A DNA stretch of 64,000 nucleotides from Marinoscillum furvescens DSM 4134 (GTDB lineage Bacteria; Bacteroidota; Bacteroidia; Cytophagales; Cyclobacteriaceae), in NCBI RefSeq assembly GCF_003386095.1, contig NZ_QREG01000010.1:25499-89498 (forward strand), given 5' to 3'. This document shows positions 48,859 to 60,200 of this stretch, piece after piece. The translations under genes and the position numbers were made by a program. Under the pieces are notes generated by a model. It did no database searches. It saw nothing but the letters and a program-made list of their open reading frames with translations, and had not been told where the DNA came from. Position 1 is the first letter of the stretch, and each line of letters begins with the position of its first letter.

Positions 48859-49258
48859 CTATGATTTTTTGAAAATCCATCTGGATTTAAATCGGCTTTT
48901 ACAGAATTTTTTAAGATCGACATCTTCATGAACATGCTCCCATATATAGATTTTTACATCATTTATAATGGCTGGAAGTTGTGGGTGATCGATGTTTCTT
49001 GATTTTGGGGGATATAGAGGATTTGATAAATCAGTATCTATTAGGTTGATATTTGTAAATAAGAAAATTATAGCTCCAGATACATTGAGTCATTAGTTTC
49101 GGGCTTTCAACGTAATCTCCTTTAAGACTGGATTTATATATATCCAAAATCGTAAGATAATCCTCAAGGTAAGCTGTGATTGATGTATGAAATAAACCTT
49201 TTGACCTTTTTAGCAGAACAAAGTGGAGGACTAGCTCTAGATGGCACAAGGAAAATTA
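48859..49258 (-). pseudogene. Frameshifted remnant of an unidentified protein
   Basis: Two adjoining open stretches in different frames read as one protein-like sequence. The upstream one (to 49031) contains [20 protein letters not shown] and YVESPKLMTQCIWSYNFLIY. The downstream one (ending at a stop at 48859) contains PLYPPKSRNIDHPQLPAIIN and VKIYIWEHVHEDVDLKKFC. Amino acid composition is protein-like and there is no good start codon or signal. I do not recognise the family; the last part faintly recalls an AraC-type helix-turn-helix but is too short to say. It probably is the broken C-terminal end of an older gene. Confidence 0.35.
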
Positions 49259-49563
49259 TGAAACTAGAACCATTAGAACTTCATCAGCGCTCTCCGATTT
49301 TCATTGGTTCCACACAATATGGTGGAAAAAGCTGCGTCCTTTCAGAAAGATAAGTTTTGCTTACGGGCTTACGTTGACTATTAAAATACGTTGCGTTCAG
49401 ATTTGCCCGAGCAATGTAAACTAACGACCTAGCCTATAAATCAATAGCGATTCTGGTCAATGGCTTATACCCAAAAGATCATAATTGATACACCAAACTT
49501 TGTAACAAAGTCATTTTTGTGATAGCCGATGGTCATACTTCGGCTCACAAACCTGACTAAAAC
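49259..49563. other. Upstream region of the beta-helix gene cluster, no gene seen
   Basis: This stretch of about 300 bp has no credible frame. It holds a small inverted repeat, ACTTTGTAACAAAGT, about 55 bp before the start at 49564, which could be part of a promoter or a regulator site. No copy of the shared 16-bp operator was found here, so the four giant genes downstream may be controlled differently. Confidence 0.4.
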
Positions 49564-52500
49564 ATGATCAAATACCTGTTGCTTGCCCTACTGGGCTTCT
49601 TAGGAATGGTGCAGTCTGCCCAGTCCCAAACTACCGTACATTCTTTGCTAGAGCTGAAGCCATTTCTGAAAAAAGATAGCGTACATGTAAAGCTTGCGCC
49701 TGGAGACTACTACCTCAGTGCAGCTGATGTAGCCAGTGGCGATTGGGGAGAAGACATCCCATATATGGACTGGGCCAAAGGCTTATTTATTTTTACCGGT
49801 AGTCACTGCACCTTCGATTTTACAGGAGCAACCATTTACTTTAATACCGACCTGTTTACTGCTTTTGGCAACAAAGACATCTGGGAAATCGAATTTCGTG
49901 GAAACTACAGCACCTACAAAAACCTTACCATGGTAGACGATGGCTCAGTGTATGATGCACCTACAAAAGGAGTCACCAATGTACATGTAGATGGTAAACA
50001 CAACATTGTGGATGGTTTTCATATTACGGGAAAAGGCTCTTCCCCTTATGCCTGGGGAGATTCTTTTGGAAAAGGGGCGGGCTCCCTTGTAAAACTCCAA
50101 AAACACAGTGCCCTCACGCTACGAGGAGATTACAATACTGTAAAGAATACGACCATCATCCACAGGGCATATGGGCACTGCCTGGTGATGCAGGCGGCTA
50201 ATAACCCTACCATTGACTCGTGCTATATAGAAGGTGAGATGCGGTCTACGGACGATATGCTGGCAGATCCCACTATTATGTCACCACCTACCACCACCTG
50301 GGGGTACCGATTACCAAGCGGCTATATGAAAGCACTCACAGAAGAAGGTATTCGCACGTACAACCGGGGAGAAACACTGATAGACGGAGAATACATCGAA
50401 CGTGGCACCAATGACATAACCATCAAAAACACCACAGTCAAAAATGCCCGTGGAGGATGTTCCATTGTGCTATCGTCCGGCTTTCGACATGTAGAGAATG
50501 TTACCCTCATAGGTAATGAATTTGGCTTTTCGGTGGGTGATGCCAAGCTGATCAATTGCCGTGCAGATGCCGTATATGGCCCCGCCTATATGAACGCTTA
50601 TGATGACAAACGAAATAAAGTCACGGGTGATCTAACCATATTAGCACCGAGTGATGGGTATTACAACGGGACTGGCGCGGTAGCCTTTTTGGGAGGAGAA
50701 AATTCTGACCTCAACATCTATGCGGAAGAAGGCGCATATGCCGAAGGCCTGGTCATCAAAGTGGGAGGGAAGACTCACAACGTAGGGCAGCTGAGGGCCG
50801 AGCCACATACGGCGGCCAACAACACCATCACCAATCACACCAACTTTCCGCTGCACATAGCAGCGGGGAGTACGGGCAATACCATTAAATCTTGCGGTGA
50901 CGTAACCGACAAAGGAACAAACAACAGCATCACGCAGCTAACAGACTGTGCAGAAACTACCTGTCATTATTTTGCTGGCAAGGAAGCGCCGCTCGGCGCT
51001 ACTCCAGGTTTGCGCTATTACCAATATGAAGGAAACTGGGAACAATTACCGAGACTGGATACGCTGGAGCCGTCACAAACTGGCAAGGTAGATGCACCCT
51101 CATTTACCTCGGCAGCAGGCTCAAACGGCTTTTTATTTAGGTTTCTGGGGTTTGTATACCTGGACCAGAAAGACAGCTATACATTCACCACGAATACCTC
51201 GCTCACCCATCAGCTTTATATAGACGGGGTGAAAGTCGCTGATCAGCATGGCAGTAGTACAACCTCTTCAGGGACGGTTTGTCTAGAGGCTGGTTATCAT
51301 CGCTTTAGGCTAGACATCATGGGGAGTTCTGCAGATGAAACAATAGAAATCCTGTATGAAAGTGCTACCTCGGAAAAACAACCACTGACTACCTACTACA
51401 TCCAAGAAACAGCTGACAACCTGGCAAAATCAGGCACGGCGACACAGTCTTCTACTGCCTATGATGGAGTGGCCAGTCGTGCGATTGATGGCAACACCAA
51501 TGGCTCATTTGGAGCTGGATCGGTCACCCATACGAGCGATGAGCACCAACCCTGGTGGCAGGTAGATCTTGGCGGCAACAAGCGCATCCAGGAGATCAAA
51601 ATATACAATAGAACAGATCGCTGCTGCTCAAACCGCCTGCAGGACTTTACGGTAACCATTTTTGACAGTGATCAACGGGAAGTTTTCTCCAGGTCGTTTA
51701 CCACAGCACCTAATCCTTCGTTGCTCATCCCTGTGGAACTGGTGAAAGGCAGGGTGGTCAGGGTTCAGCTGAACAATACCGGGACTTTGAACCTGGCAGA
51801 AGTACAGGTGATAGGCTATGACGTGGAAAAATCACAACAGACCATCGATTTCCCGGAGCTAACAGAAAAAACAGTAGGAGACCCGGATTTTGATCCAGGA
51901 GCCACGGCCAGCTCAGGTTTAGCAGTGATTTACACCAGTTCGAATGAATCGGTAGCCACTGTGGTGGAAAACAAAATCAGCATCGTAGGAGGTGGTACGG
52001 CACAGATCATCGCGTCACAGCCAGGAGATGATACTTACCATGCGGCTGCAGAGGTGTCGCAAACGCTCGTGGTGAAGGACCCGCAAAAACAAGAGCAAAC
52101 CATCACGATAGAAGCGTTTGGGACCGTGCGCTATGGCGATAGCCCGTTACAGCCTGAAGCTTCTGTGAGCTCGGGACTAGCTGTGGAATGGTCCAGTTCT
52201 AATGAGTCAGTTGCCACAGTGGTGGAAAACAAAATTCATATCAAAGGAGTAGGGTCGACACAAATTATTGCCTTTCAGGCAGGAAATCAGACCTACAATC
52301 CGGCTACAGCGGAGCGCCTGCTGACAGTAGATAAAGCCACACAGTCCATATCATTCGATCCCATTCCGGAAATGCTGCTGGGTGATTCAAGCTATATGCT
52401 TTCGGCGAATACCAGCTCTGGTTTAGAGGTGGCATTCCAATCTGATGATGAACAGATTGCCAAAGTAGAAGGCAATTTATTGGTTCTGCTGCAGGCAGGG

Positions 52501-53088
52501 ACTACTACCATTACAGCCACACAGCCAGGTAACGAACTCATTGCCGCGGCACCGGCGGTCACGCACCAGCTAGTGGTCAAGCTAAGTCAGGAAATCACAT
52601 TCGAACCATTGCCAGTACTGACCGTGGGTGAGTCTGACTACCTGCCACAAGCTACCGCCTCTTCAGGCTTAGCGGTCACATATAGCAGCTCAGATACGTC
52701 TGTAGCGGTCATTGTTGGTGGGCACATACGCGCAAAAGCACCGGGCGTTACGCTCATCAAAGCCATGCAGGCAGGAGACGAAACCTATGCGGAAGCCCCT
52801 GTAGAAAAGCAAAACCTGATCGTGATGGATGCAGAGGTGCTCAATATTTCCCCCGATCAAATAGCTGTCTATCCCAACCCCGCCACTACGACACTTCTAA
52901 TAAATACCAACGGGGGTGACTTTAATTACTACCAGCTGAGCAATACTGCCGGGCAGGTAGTGGCGTCAGGTACTATAACTCTCGACGGAGCTACTGTAGT
53001 GTCACTTGAGCACTTGCCTCCAGGAGTCTATTTGGTTCAGCTATCAGGGCAGACATCCCAAGAGCTCTTTAAGGTGGTAAAAAAATAG
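49564..53088 (+). CDS. T9SS-exported right-handed beta-helix protein with PA14, F5/8C-like and Ig-like repeats
   Basis: This 1174-residue protein has a signal peptide ending AQSQ. A parallel beta-helix spans about 20-460, with a conserved core QKHSALTLRGDYN ... YGHCLVMQAANNPTIDSCYI ... EGEMRSTDDML. A PA14-like domain (about 465-615) and an F5/8C or F-type-lectin-like domain (about 618-760; AIDGNTNGSFG, WWQVDLGG, NRTDRCCSNRL) follow. Then come four Ig-like repeats of about 80 residues, each starting xQTI-F and containing SSGLxVxYxSS, and a T9SS tail (YPNPATTTLLI). The beta-helix is likely the catalytic or polymer-binding part, but it lacks the motifs I know for PL6, so no family is assigned. 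Surface or secreted location. Confidence 0.85.
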   Translation: MIKYLLLALLGFLGMVQSAQSQTTVHSLLELKPFLKKDSVHVKLAPGDYYLSAADVASGDWGEDIPYMDWAKGLFIFTGSHCTFDFTGATIYFNTDLFTAFGNKDIWEIEFRGNYSTYKNLTMVDDGSVYDAPTKGVTNVHVDGKHNIVDGFHITGKGSSPYAWGDSFGKGAGSLVKLQKHSALTLRGDYNTVKNTTIIHRAYGHCLVMQAANNPTIDSCYIEGEMRSTDDMLADPTIMSPPTTTWGYRLPSGYMKALTEEGIRTYNRGETLIDGEYIERGTNDITIKNTTVKNARGGCSIVLSSGFRHVENVTLIGNEFGFSVGDAKLINCRADAVYGPAYMNAYDDKRNKVTGDLTILAPSDGYYNGTGAVAFLGGENSDLNIYAEEGAYAEGLVIKVGGKTHNVGQLRAEPHTAANNTITNHTNFPLHIAAGSTGNTIKSCGDVTDKGTNNSITQLTDCAETTCHYFAGKEAPLGATPGLRYYQYEGNWEQLPRLDTLEPSQTGKVDAPSFTSAAGSNGFLFRFLGFVYLDQKDSYTFTTNTSLTHQLYIDGVKVADQHGSSTTSSGTVCLEAGYHRFRLDIMGSSADETIEILYESATSEKQPLTTYYIQETADNLAKSGTATQSSTAYDGVASRAIDGNTNGSFGAGSVTHTSDEHQPWWQVDLGGNKRIQEIKIYNRTDRCCSNRLQDFTVTIFDSDQREVFSRSFTTAPNPSLLIPVELVKGRVVRVQLNNTGTLNLAEVQVIGYDVEKSQQTIDFPELTEKTVGDPDFDPGATASSGLAVIYTSSNESVATVVENKISIVGGGTAQIIASQPGDDTYHAAAEVSQTLVVKDPQKQEQTITIEAFGTVRYGDSPLQPEASVSSGLAVEWSSSNESVATVVENKIHIKGVGSTQIIAFQAGNQTYNPATAERLLTVDKATQSISFDPIPEMLLGDSSYMLSANTSSGLEVAFQSDDEQIAKVEGNLLVLLQAGTTTITATQPGNELIAAAPAVTHQLVVKLSQEITFEPLPVLTVGESDYLPQATASSGLAVTYSSSDTSVAVIVGGHIRAKAPGVTLIKAMQAGDETYAEAPVEKQNLIVMDAEVLNISPDQIAVYPNPATTTLLINTNGGDFNYYQLSNTAGQVVASGTITLDGATVVSLEHLPPGVYLVQLSGQTSQELFKVVKK

Positions 53089-53263
53089 TTATAGGTCCTA
53101 GAAAGCGTTATTCAAGGTTTCAGGGCCATAAGTCATTGGTTTTGAACCATAATTTCTAAACACGTGGGACTCCAAATGATAGATTTGGAATAGGTATAAA
53201 AGTATTAATGGCCAGTTACTCTTTCGGGGGCTGGCTACACTAAGGTCACAGAAACTAAAAGAT

Positions 53264-56200
53264 ATGAAAGCAAAGTACGGTCGCCTTTTGTTGGTACCTC
53301 TTTTTGTAATGCTAGTCATAGCAGCAACTGCGCAGGTTACGGTTAACACGCTGCAGGAATTGAAACCATACCTGAAACAAGATGGGGTTAACGTGAAATT
53401 GGCCCCGGGAGTATATAACATTACTAAAGCTGATGTCGATAAAGGCTTGTTTACCTCCGAAACAACCATCGTTGGGCGTACGGCAAGTGTATTGTTGCTT
53501 TTTGAGGGCAACAACAGCACCTATGATTTCACAGGAGTGACCATCAATGTAGAAACAGCAGTTTTTAGGGCTTACGGTGGAAATCAGGTATATGAGGTGC
53601 AGATTATCGGTAATGACAATGTCCTGAAAAACCTTACCCTGGTGGATGTGGGGTCAGTCCACGATGGCCCGGTACGTGGCGCGCTCAACATCTGTATGGA
53701 TGGTGCACGAAATCGTGTAGAAGGCTTCCATGTGACAGCCAAAGGTTCCTTTCCGTATGGCTATGGAGATGCTTTTGGTAAAGGAGGAGGGCCGGTTATT
53801 CCACACCAAAAACACAGTGCCTGTCTGATTCGTGGAGAATCCAACCACCTACTCAACAGTTCATTTATCCACCAGACTTATGGCCACTGCATTTTTATGC
53901 AGGCCGCCAACAATCCTAAAATAGAAGGCTGCTATGTGGAAGGGGAGGTACGAACTACAGACGATATGTTGCTGGAGCAAGGTACCGGCTCGCCAGCAGA
54001 CAAAGTGGGCTTTACGACCACATGGGGCTACAAGCTACCAGCAGGATACATGATGAGTACTGGCGAAGGGGGTATCAGAGCCTACAATGCAGGTGAGACC
54101 GTCATCGATGGTGTGGAGTACGAGCGAGGTACTTCTAACCCTACCATCCTAAATTGTACGGTATTTCGCATGCGAGCTGGCGTGACACTAACCCATGCTA
54201 CAGGTACCAAGCGCGTAGAAGGATGCTCCATGATAGAGTGTGAGCGTGGTTATGCCATAGGATCTGGAGACATTATTGATTGCATCACCGATACCAAATA
54301 TGGGCCGGCACTTGGAGTAGATTATGTGCGGGATAGAGGGGTGAATGCAGACATCACACTGATCAACAGCGGTAGCTCTTACAATGGAAGCAAGCATGCG
54401 GCCATTATTATAGGTTCCAATCACAATATTACGCTGCGCGGGCAATACGATCACGCAGATCAGGAGCTAAAGGTCAATGTAGGAGGAGATAACAATACGA
54501 TAGGCTTGCGAGCTGAGGAAGATCATTTTACTGCAGAAAACATCACCATCAATAACCTCACTGGGTACCCCTTGGTGCTTTCTGATGAGTCTACCAATAT
54601 CTCTGGAGAATCATGCGGACCGTTAACGGATCTTGGTTCTGGCAATAACATTACCACCAGTGACTGTCAGTTGAGTGTAGACAGCATTTTGGTAGAAGCC
54701 GAAAACTTCACCTCCAGTAGCGGAGTGGAGTCAGTAACTACTACCGACGAAAGTGGAGGGCAGCAGGTAGCCATGACTACCAATGGCGATTGGGTAGAGT
54801 ATCAGGTACATGTGCCTGCCGCAGGCGAGTACGTCGTTCATAGTAGAGTAGCCAGCGCAGCAGGTGGGGCCATGCAATACAAGGTAGATGGCGTCATGGC
54901 GTCACACGTGAGTATAGCTGCTACGGGAGGAGATGACAACTGGATTACCAACACGGCTTCTCTATTTTTAACAGCTGGCATGCGCACCATCCGTGTACAG
55001 GCAGCAAGTGGAGGATGGCATTTCAACTGGTTTATGCTGGAAAAAGCCACTTCTGATCATGTTTTTGTCTCCTGGGTTTCACTTATACCCCAATACAACG
55101 AAATCGATGAGGAAGGAAGTTTACAGTTGACCTATACGGTATATCCAACGAATGCTACCAATCAGGAGGTGATTTATGAAAGTGAAAACCCAGCCATAGC
55201 TACTGTAGATGAAAATGGATTGGTGACAGGAGTAAGTCATGGAGTGACCTACATCCTGGTGAAAACGTTGGACGGAGCACATGTAGACCGTGCCAAAATC
55301 ACCGTCAATAGACTGGTAGGAAGAAATTTGGCGTTGGAGGGCACAGCTACACAGTCATCTACCGCTTACAATGGACCAGCCCACCTGGCCATAGACGGCA
55401 ATACGGATGGTAACTATGGCAACGGCTCCGTTTCACACACCGGGCATAACGATCCGGTGAAGTGGTGGCAGGTAGACCTTGGTGGTGAGTATGTCATAGA
55501 TGAAATCATCATCCACAACCGCACAGGTAGCACGAGCTATTCCTCGCGATTGAGTGATATCACTGTAGAGATCATCAATGCGGCTATGGATACCCTCTTT
55601 ACACAGTTTTATCCGGGATACCCCAATCCCTCGTTAACCATTCCAATTGATGATCTTTTGGGGCAATACGTACGCATTTGGAAAACATCCGATAATGGCA
55701 TGACGCTCGCTGAGGTTGAAGTTTTTGGATTTGATAAACCCAAAACAGCACAGCAAATAACCTTTCCAGAACTGCCTGAAAAGCAAGTAGGAGATGCAGA
55801 TTTTGACCCGGGGGCAAGTGCCAGTTCTGGTCTGGGGATCACCTATACCAGCTCGGACGAGCAGGTCGCAAGTATTGTATCAGGAAAAGTCCACATTGTA
55901 GGAGCAGGTGTTGCTACCATCACAGCCTCACAGGCTGGTGATGAAACCTACGCTGCGGCTGCAGATGTGTCGCAGGTACTCACCGTGAAGGACCAGGCCA
56001 GGCAAGATCAAACCATCACTTTTGAGCAGCTAGCTACCATACGCTATGGTGACTCTGATGTGGAGCTGGTGGCTTCTGCCAGTTCCGGACTAGCGGTGAC
56101 ATTTACCAGTTCGGATGAGACAGTAGCTAAAATTACTGATGGAAAACTCCAGGTGCAACGCGTAGGTTCTGCCACCATTACAGCATTACAAGATGGTAAT

Positions 56201-57253
56201 GATATGTACAATCCTGCCACTGCTACGCAAACTATACAAGTAGAAAAAGCTGTTCAATCGATCCAATTCGAGGCTTTTGAAAGTAAAAAATATGGGGACC
56301 CGGAATTTGCCCCTCAGGCTACTTCTTCGGCAGGTCTGGAGCTTACCTATTCCAGTTCCAATTCGGCTGTAGCTCAAATACAAAATGGCATGGTCACGAT
56401 CGTAGGGGTGGGCACCACGGCTATTACTGCCAGTCAGGAGGGCAACGAAAATTATACTTCCGCGAAAGCATCTCAAAACCTTACCGTATCCAAAGCTGAC
56501 CAGACCATCACTTTTGGACCGATTCCAGAAAAGGGAGTAGGTGACGAAGACTTTTGGCCGGGAGCCGTTGCTAGCTCAGGTTTGCCAGTTGCCTATTCCA
56601 GCTCTGATGAAACTGTAGCCACTATAGTGGAAGGGAATGTTCGTATCCAGGGAAAAGGTTCAGCGCAGATTACCGCCATTCAAGCTGGAAACGAGTATTA
56701 CAACTCGGCAGAGGCAAGCCAGACCCTTGTGGTGGGAGCCGCCACTCAGGAAATCACGTTTGATGCACTGCCCATTCTGGCAGTAGGAGATGCAGACTTT
56801 TCGCCACAAGCTACTGCTACTTCCGGCTTGGAAGTGTTGTTTAAGAGCTCAGATGAAACTGTTGCTCAGATTGTAGCCAATAAAATTAGAGCGGTCGGGG
56901 TAGGGATATGTTCCATTACGGCCTATCAACCCGGAGATGCATCGTATGCAGCTGCAGCTGAGGTGAGTCAAAACCTGGCTGTAATTCCTTCTACTGTTCT
57001 GAATGCGGTTACAGAACAAACACTTTCAGTGTACCCCAATCCTGTGACTGATCAGCTGTTTGCGGCTATCCCTGAAGCCAATTTTAAGCAGTATGTGCTT
57101 TATGGTGTAAATGGCCAGGTGATTAAAGCAGGGGCATTGCAAGATCATCAGTCGACCCTACAGCTAGACATGAGTGAAGTAGAGAAGGGGCTTTATATGC
57201 TTCGGCTTTCGAATGCCAACCAGTCCATCACCACGCGATTTATCAAGCAATAG
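53264..57253 (+). CDS. T9SS-exported beta-helix protein with CBM6-like, Ig-like and F5/8C-like domains
   Basis: This 1329-residue protein has a signal peptide ending TAQ. Its beta-helix (about 22-470) is a paralogue of that at 49564, with QKHSACLIRGESN, YGHCIFMQAANNPKIEGCYV and EGEVRTTDDML in the same order. It is followed by a CBM6-like domain (about 475-600, VEAENF ... GDWVEYQVHV), a BIG_2-type Ig domain (about 605-685), and an F5/8C-like domain (about 690-826, AIDGNTDGNYGNGSVSHT, NRTGSTSYSSRL). Five Ig-like repeats and a T9SS sorting domain (VYPNPVTDQLFA) close it. PA14 in the neighbour is replaced here by CBM6, showing module swapping around a shared beta-helix. Function unproven; probably a lyase, hydrolase or binding protein acting on the intact polymer. 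Confidence 0.85.
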   Translation: MKAKYGRLLLVPLFVMLVIAATAQVTVNTLQELKPYLKQDGVNVKLAPGVYNITKADVDKGLFTSETTIVGRTASVLLLFEGNNSTYDFTGVTINVETAVFRAYGGNQVYEVQIIGNDNVLKNLTLVDVGSVHDGPVRGALNICMDGARNRVEGFHVTAKGSFPYGYGDAFGKGGGPVIPHQKHSACLIRGESNHLLNSSFIHQTYGHCIFMQAANNPKIEGCYVEGEVRTTDDMLLEQGTGSPADKVGFTTTWGYKLPAGYMMSTGEGGIRAYNAGETVIDGVEYERGTSNPTILNCTVFRMRAGVTLTHATGTKRVEGCSMIECERGYAIGSGDIIDCITDTKYGPALGVDYVRDRGVNADITLINSGSSYNGSKHAAIIIGSNHNITLRGQYDHADQELKVNVGGDNNTIGLRAEEDHFTAENITINNLTGYPLVLSDESTNISGESCGPLTDLGSGNNITTSDCQLSVDSILVEAENFTSSSGVESVTTTDESGGQQVAMTTNGDWVEYQVHVPAAGEYVVHSRVASAAGGAMQYKVDGVMASHVSIAATGGDDNWITNTASLFLTAGMRTIRVQAASGGWHFNWFMLEKATSDHVFVSWVSLIPQYNEIDEEGSLQLTYTVYPTNATNQEVIYESENPAIATVDENGLVTGVSHGVTYILVKTLDGAHVDRAKITVNRLVGRNLALEGTATQSSTAYNGPAHLAIDGNTDGNYGNGSVSHTGHNDPVKWWQVDLGGEYVIDEIIIHNRTGSTSYSSRLSDITVEIINAAMDTLFTQFYPGYPNPSLTIPIDDLLGQYVRIWKTSDNGMTLAEVEVFGFDKPKTAQQITFPELPEKQVGDADFDPGASASSGLGITYTSSDEQVASIVSGKVHIVGAGVATITASQAGDETYAAAADVSQVLTVKDQARQDQTITFEQLATIRYGDSDVELVASASSGLAVTFTSSDETVAKITDGKLQVQRVGSATITALQDGNDMYNPATATQTIQVEKAVQSIQFEAFESKKYGDPEFAPQATSSAGLELTYSSSNSAVAQIQNGMVTIVGVGTTAITASQEGNENYTSAKASQNLTVSKADQTITFGPIPEKGVGDEDFWPGAVASSGLPVAYSSSDETVATIVEGNVRIQGKGSAQITAIQAGNEYYNSAEASQTLVVGAATQEITFDALPILAVGDADFSPQATATSGLEVLFKSSDETVAQIVANKIRAVGVGICSITAYQPGDASYAAAAEVSQNLAVIPSTVLNAVTEQTLSVYPNPVTDQLFAAIPEANFKQYVLYGVNGQVIKAGALQDHQSTLQLDMSEVEKGLYMLRLSNANQSITTRFIKQ

Positions 57254-57275
57254 TTGTAACCTGGATGATTGTAAA

Positions 57276-60200
57276 ATGAAGAATATAACATTTGTATTAT
57301 GGTTTCTGGTGATGATCCCATGGATTGCACCCGCCCAGCGTCAATTCGTCCATCCAGGGCTTTCACATAAGCAATCTGATCTGGACCGAATGAAAGCCAT
57401 GGTCAATGCTAAAGTAGATCCCTGGTATTCCTCATACATCGACATGTGTTCTAAACACACGGCAAGTTTTGATTATCAGGTGCAGGGCAATACAAGTCTC
57501 ACTCAAATCTATCGGGATGCACCGAGGACGAACCTGAGAATCTTCGAAGATGATAGCAGGGCGGCCTATTACAATGCCTTGAGGTGGTATATAGAAGGGG
57601 ATGAGCGCCACGCTCAAAAAGCAGTGGAGTGTCTCAATGCCTGGACTGGGCTCACTTATGTTCAGCATAATGGCACAGCTGCCCTTACTTCCAATGTGAT
57701 CATCATCATGCTGGAAGCTGCTGAGCTTGTCAAAAGCACTTACGATGGCTGGTCTGCAGTGGACATCAAGAAGTTTGAAGATATGCTGGTCTATCCTGGC
57801 TATTCGGATACTACCATACCACCCAATGAGAGTGCGGAAGGCACCTGGTACTGGAGAGCATACAAATTTGATCCGGTTAGAGCCGGAAACCAGGAATTAT
57901 GTGGTATCAGAACCACGATGGCCATAGGAATCTTTCTAGACAATGAAAAAATCTACGATCGGGCTTTGAGGTATATCACCAAGCAACCGGGACGGACAGA
58001 TGACATCCCTTTCCCAAAAGGGCCACATGTACGAAAAGGTGAAAAAGATCGCAATAAATACCGTATCGCTTATGACATAGAGGTGTTGGATACGGAAGCA
58101 AATTTCTATGGCAATGGAGCACTTACAAATTATGTGTATGAAAATGGCCAGGCTCAGGAAAGCTCTCGGGATCAGGCCCATACTTCATTTGGGTTAGGGT
58201 TGCTGTGTTCTATTGGCGAAATAGCCTGGAATCAGGGAGACGACATCTGGGGCCATGCCGAAGACAGAATCCTGCTGGGATTGGAATACTCCTTAAAATA
58301 TGGAGTTTCTTATTTTCAATCTCACCCAGATCAGCCCAACCCCTGGGAGCCAACAGTCGAATCAGGAGAGTTTATTCAGCGAGATGATGCCACACTTAGA
58401 AATCATGCATTGGCCATTTGTCCGGTGATTGATCTGGATACTACCCGGTTTACGCGTGATGCCTTTATTCATCAGGATACCTGGGAGCTCCCAATTGCTC
58501 ATTATGTCGGAAGGGGACTCAGATCCGAAGAAGATGCTAAATGGACCATTCGAGCCAGGGATTACAGTATAGTTGCTAATGGTAGGTATGAGACGGGGCC
58601 TTCTGGAGGGGCTTATGTGGGGTTTGGAGGTCTTTCTTTTCACCGACCCAAAGGTTGCTATGGCGACCCAATTAAAGGATTTGATGTGGCAGGACTGCCT
58701 GTTTATGCGATGCATACCATTCCCACCACCATTGAAGCGGAGCATTACGATTATTTTGTGACTGATGGCGAAGGCCGTACCTACCATGATTTGACCACAG
58801 AAAACTCTGGCGGCATCTACCGTACAGATGAAGGTGTAGACCTGGAGGTAAGCTCTGATGGAGGCTACAATATCACCGATTTTGAAATGGGTGAATATCT
58901 AACTTATACCGTCAGCGCTCCCGGTCCGGGTACCTATGCGATCAAAGTGCGCTATGCTGCGGAAAATGCTGATGGCAAAATCAATTTTGCTTTTGATGGA
59001 GAAGATGCGACAGGCAATGTGACCCTGCCCGCTACGGGAAGTTTAGATACCTGGCTAGATCATGAAGTGTCGTCGGGGGTGTATCTTTCTGCCGGCGCCC
59101 ATAGCATGAAAGTCAGTGCTACTGGCGCTTCATCGGCATTTAAGCTGACGAGTATCAGTCTGGAGGTAGTGTCAGTAGCAGAGTTTCGAAACCTGGCTAC
59201 CTCGGGCACCGCTAGCCAATCTACCACCGCATATGGAGGAGAAGCCGCTCGCGCTATAGACGGCAATACCAATGGCAACTACAACAACAACTCGGTGAGT
59301 CACACCAGCCATGAAGATGGCCTGAAATGGTGGCAGGTAGACCTTGGCAAGGATTACGTGATCACCAGCGTGGTGGTACACAACCGTACCGGTAGTACGT
59401 CATACAGCGAGATTTTAAACAACTTCACCGTGGAGGTAATCAATGCGAAAGAGGACACCGTGTTTTCCTACTTTCAGGAAGAATATCCGAATCCAGCCCT
59501 CACGGTGAATACAGGAGAACAAAAAGGGCGTTATGTGCGCATTTGGAAAACCTCTCAGAAGGCCATTACGCTGGCAGAGGTAGAGGTGTTTGGCTATGAA
59601 ATTCAGAAAAAGAGCCAATCGATAACGTTTGATGCGCTACCAGAGAAGACGGTAGGTGATGCGGACTTTGATGCGGGAGCCGTGGCCAGCTCAGGACTGC
59701 CGGTCACCTATACCAGCTCCAATACCTCTGTAGCCACTATCGAGTCTGGAAAAATACGACTGGTTGGTTCAGGAGTTACCACCATAACTGCCAGTCAGGC
59801 AGGAGACGACACATATAGTGCAGCGAACGAAGTAGCACAGGTACTCATGGTATCAGACCCTGCAAAAGAAGAGCAAACCATAACTCTGGCAGACTTTGGT
59901 GCAGTTTATTATGGAGACGCTCCTTTTGTGCCAGAAGCCAGTGCAAGTTCAGGCCTTTCGCTGACATTCAGTAGCTCCAATGAGCAGGTAGCGATCATCA
60001 CAGAAGGCAAAATCGAACTTAAAAGTGCGGGTGTGACGGAGATTACGGCTAGACAAGCAGGGGATGCTACCTACAACCCGGCTACAGCTACCAAAACCCT
60101 CACAGTTCAGAAAATCGCGCAGACAATAACCTTTGAGCCACTGGAGCCGCGCAAGACGAGCGCAGAACCATTTGACCCTGGAGCTACGGCCAGTTCTGGT

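Noticed and set aside
51820..57000. Regular repetition suggestive of a CRISPR or satellite array
   Set aside because: The period is about 240 bp, stays in frame, and encodes Ig-like protein repeats with diverged sequence, so it is a coding repeat.
49564..57253. Assignment of the beta-helix proteins to alginate/chondroitin lyase family PL6
   Set aside because: The fold type is compatible, but the characteristic PL6 sequence blocks are not seen, so naming them lyases of that family would be a guess.
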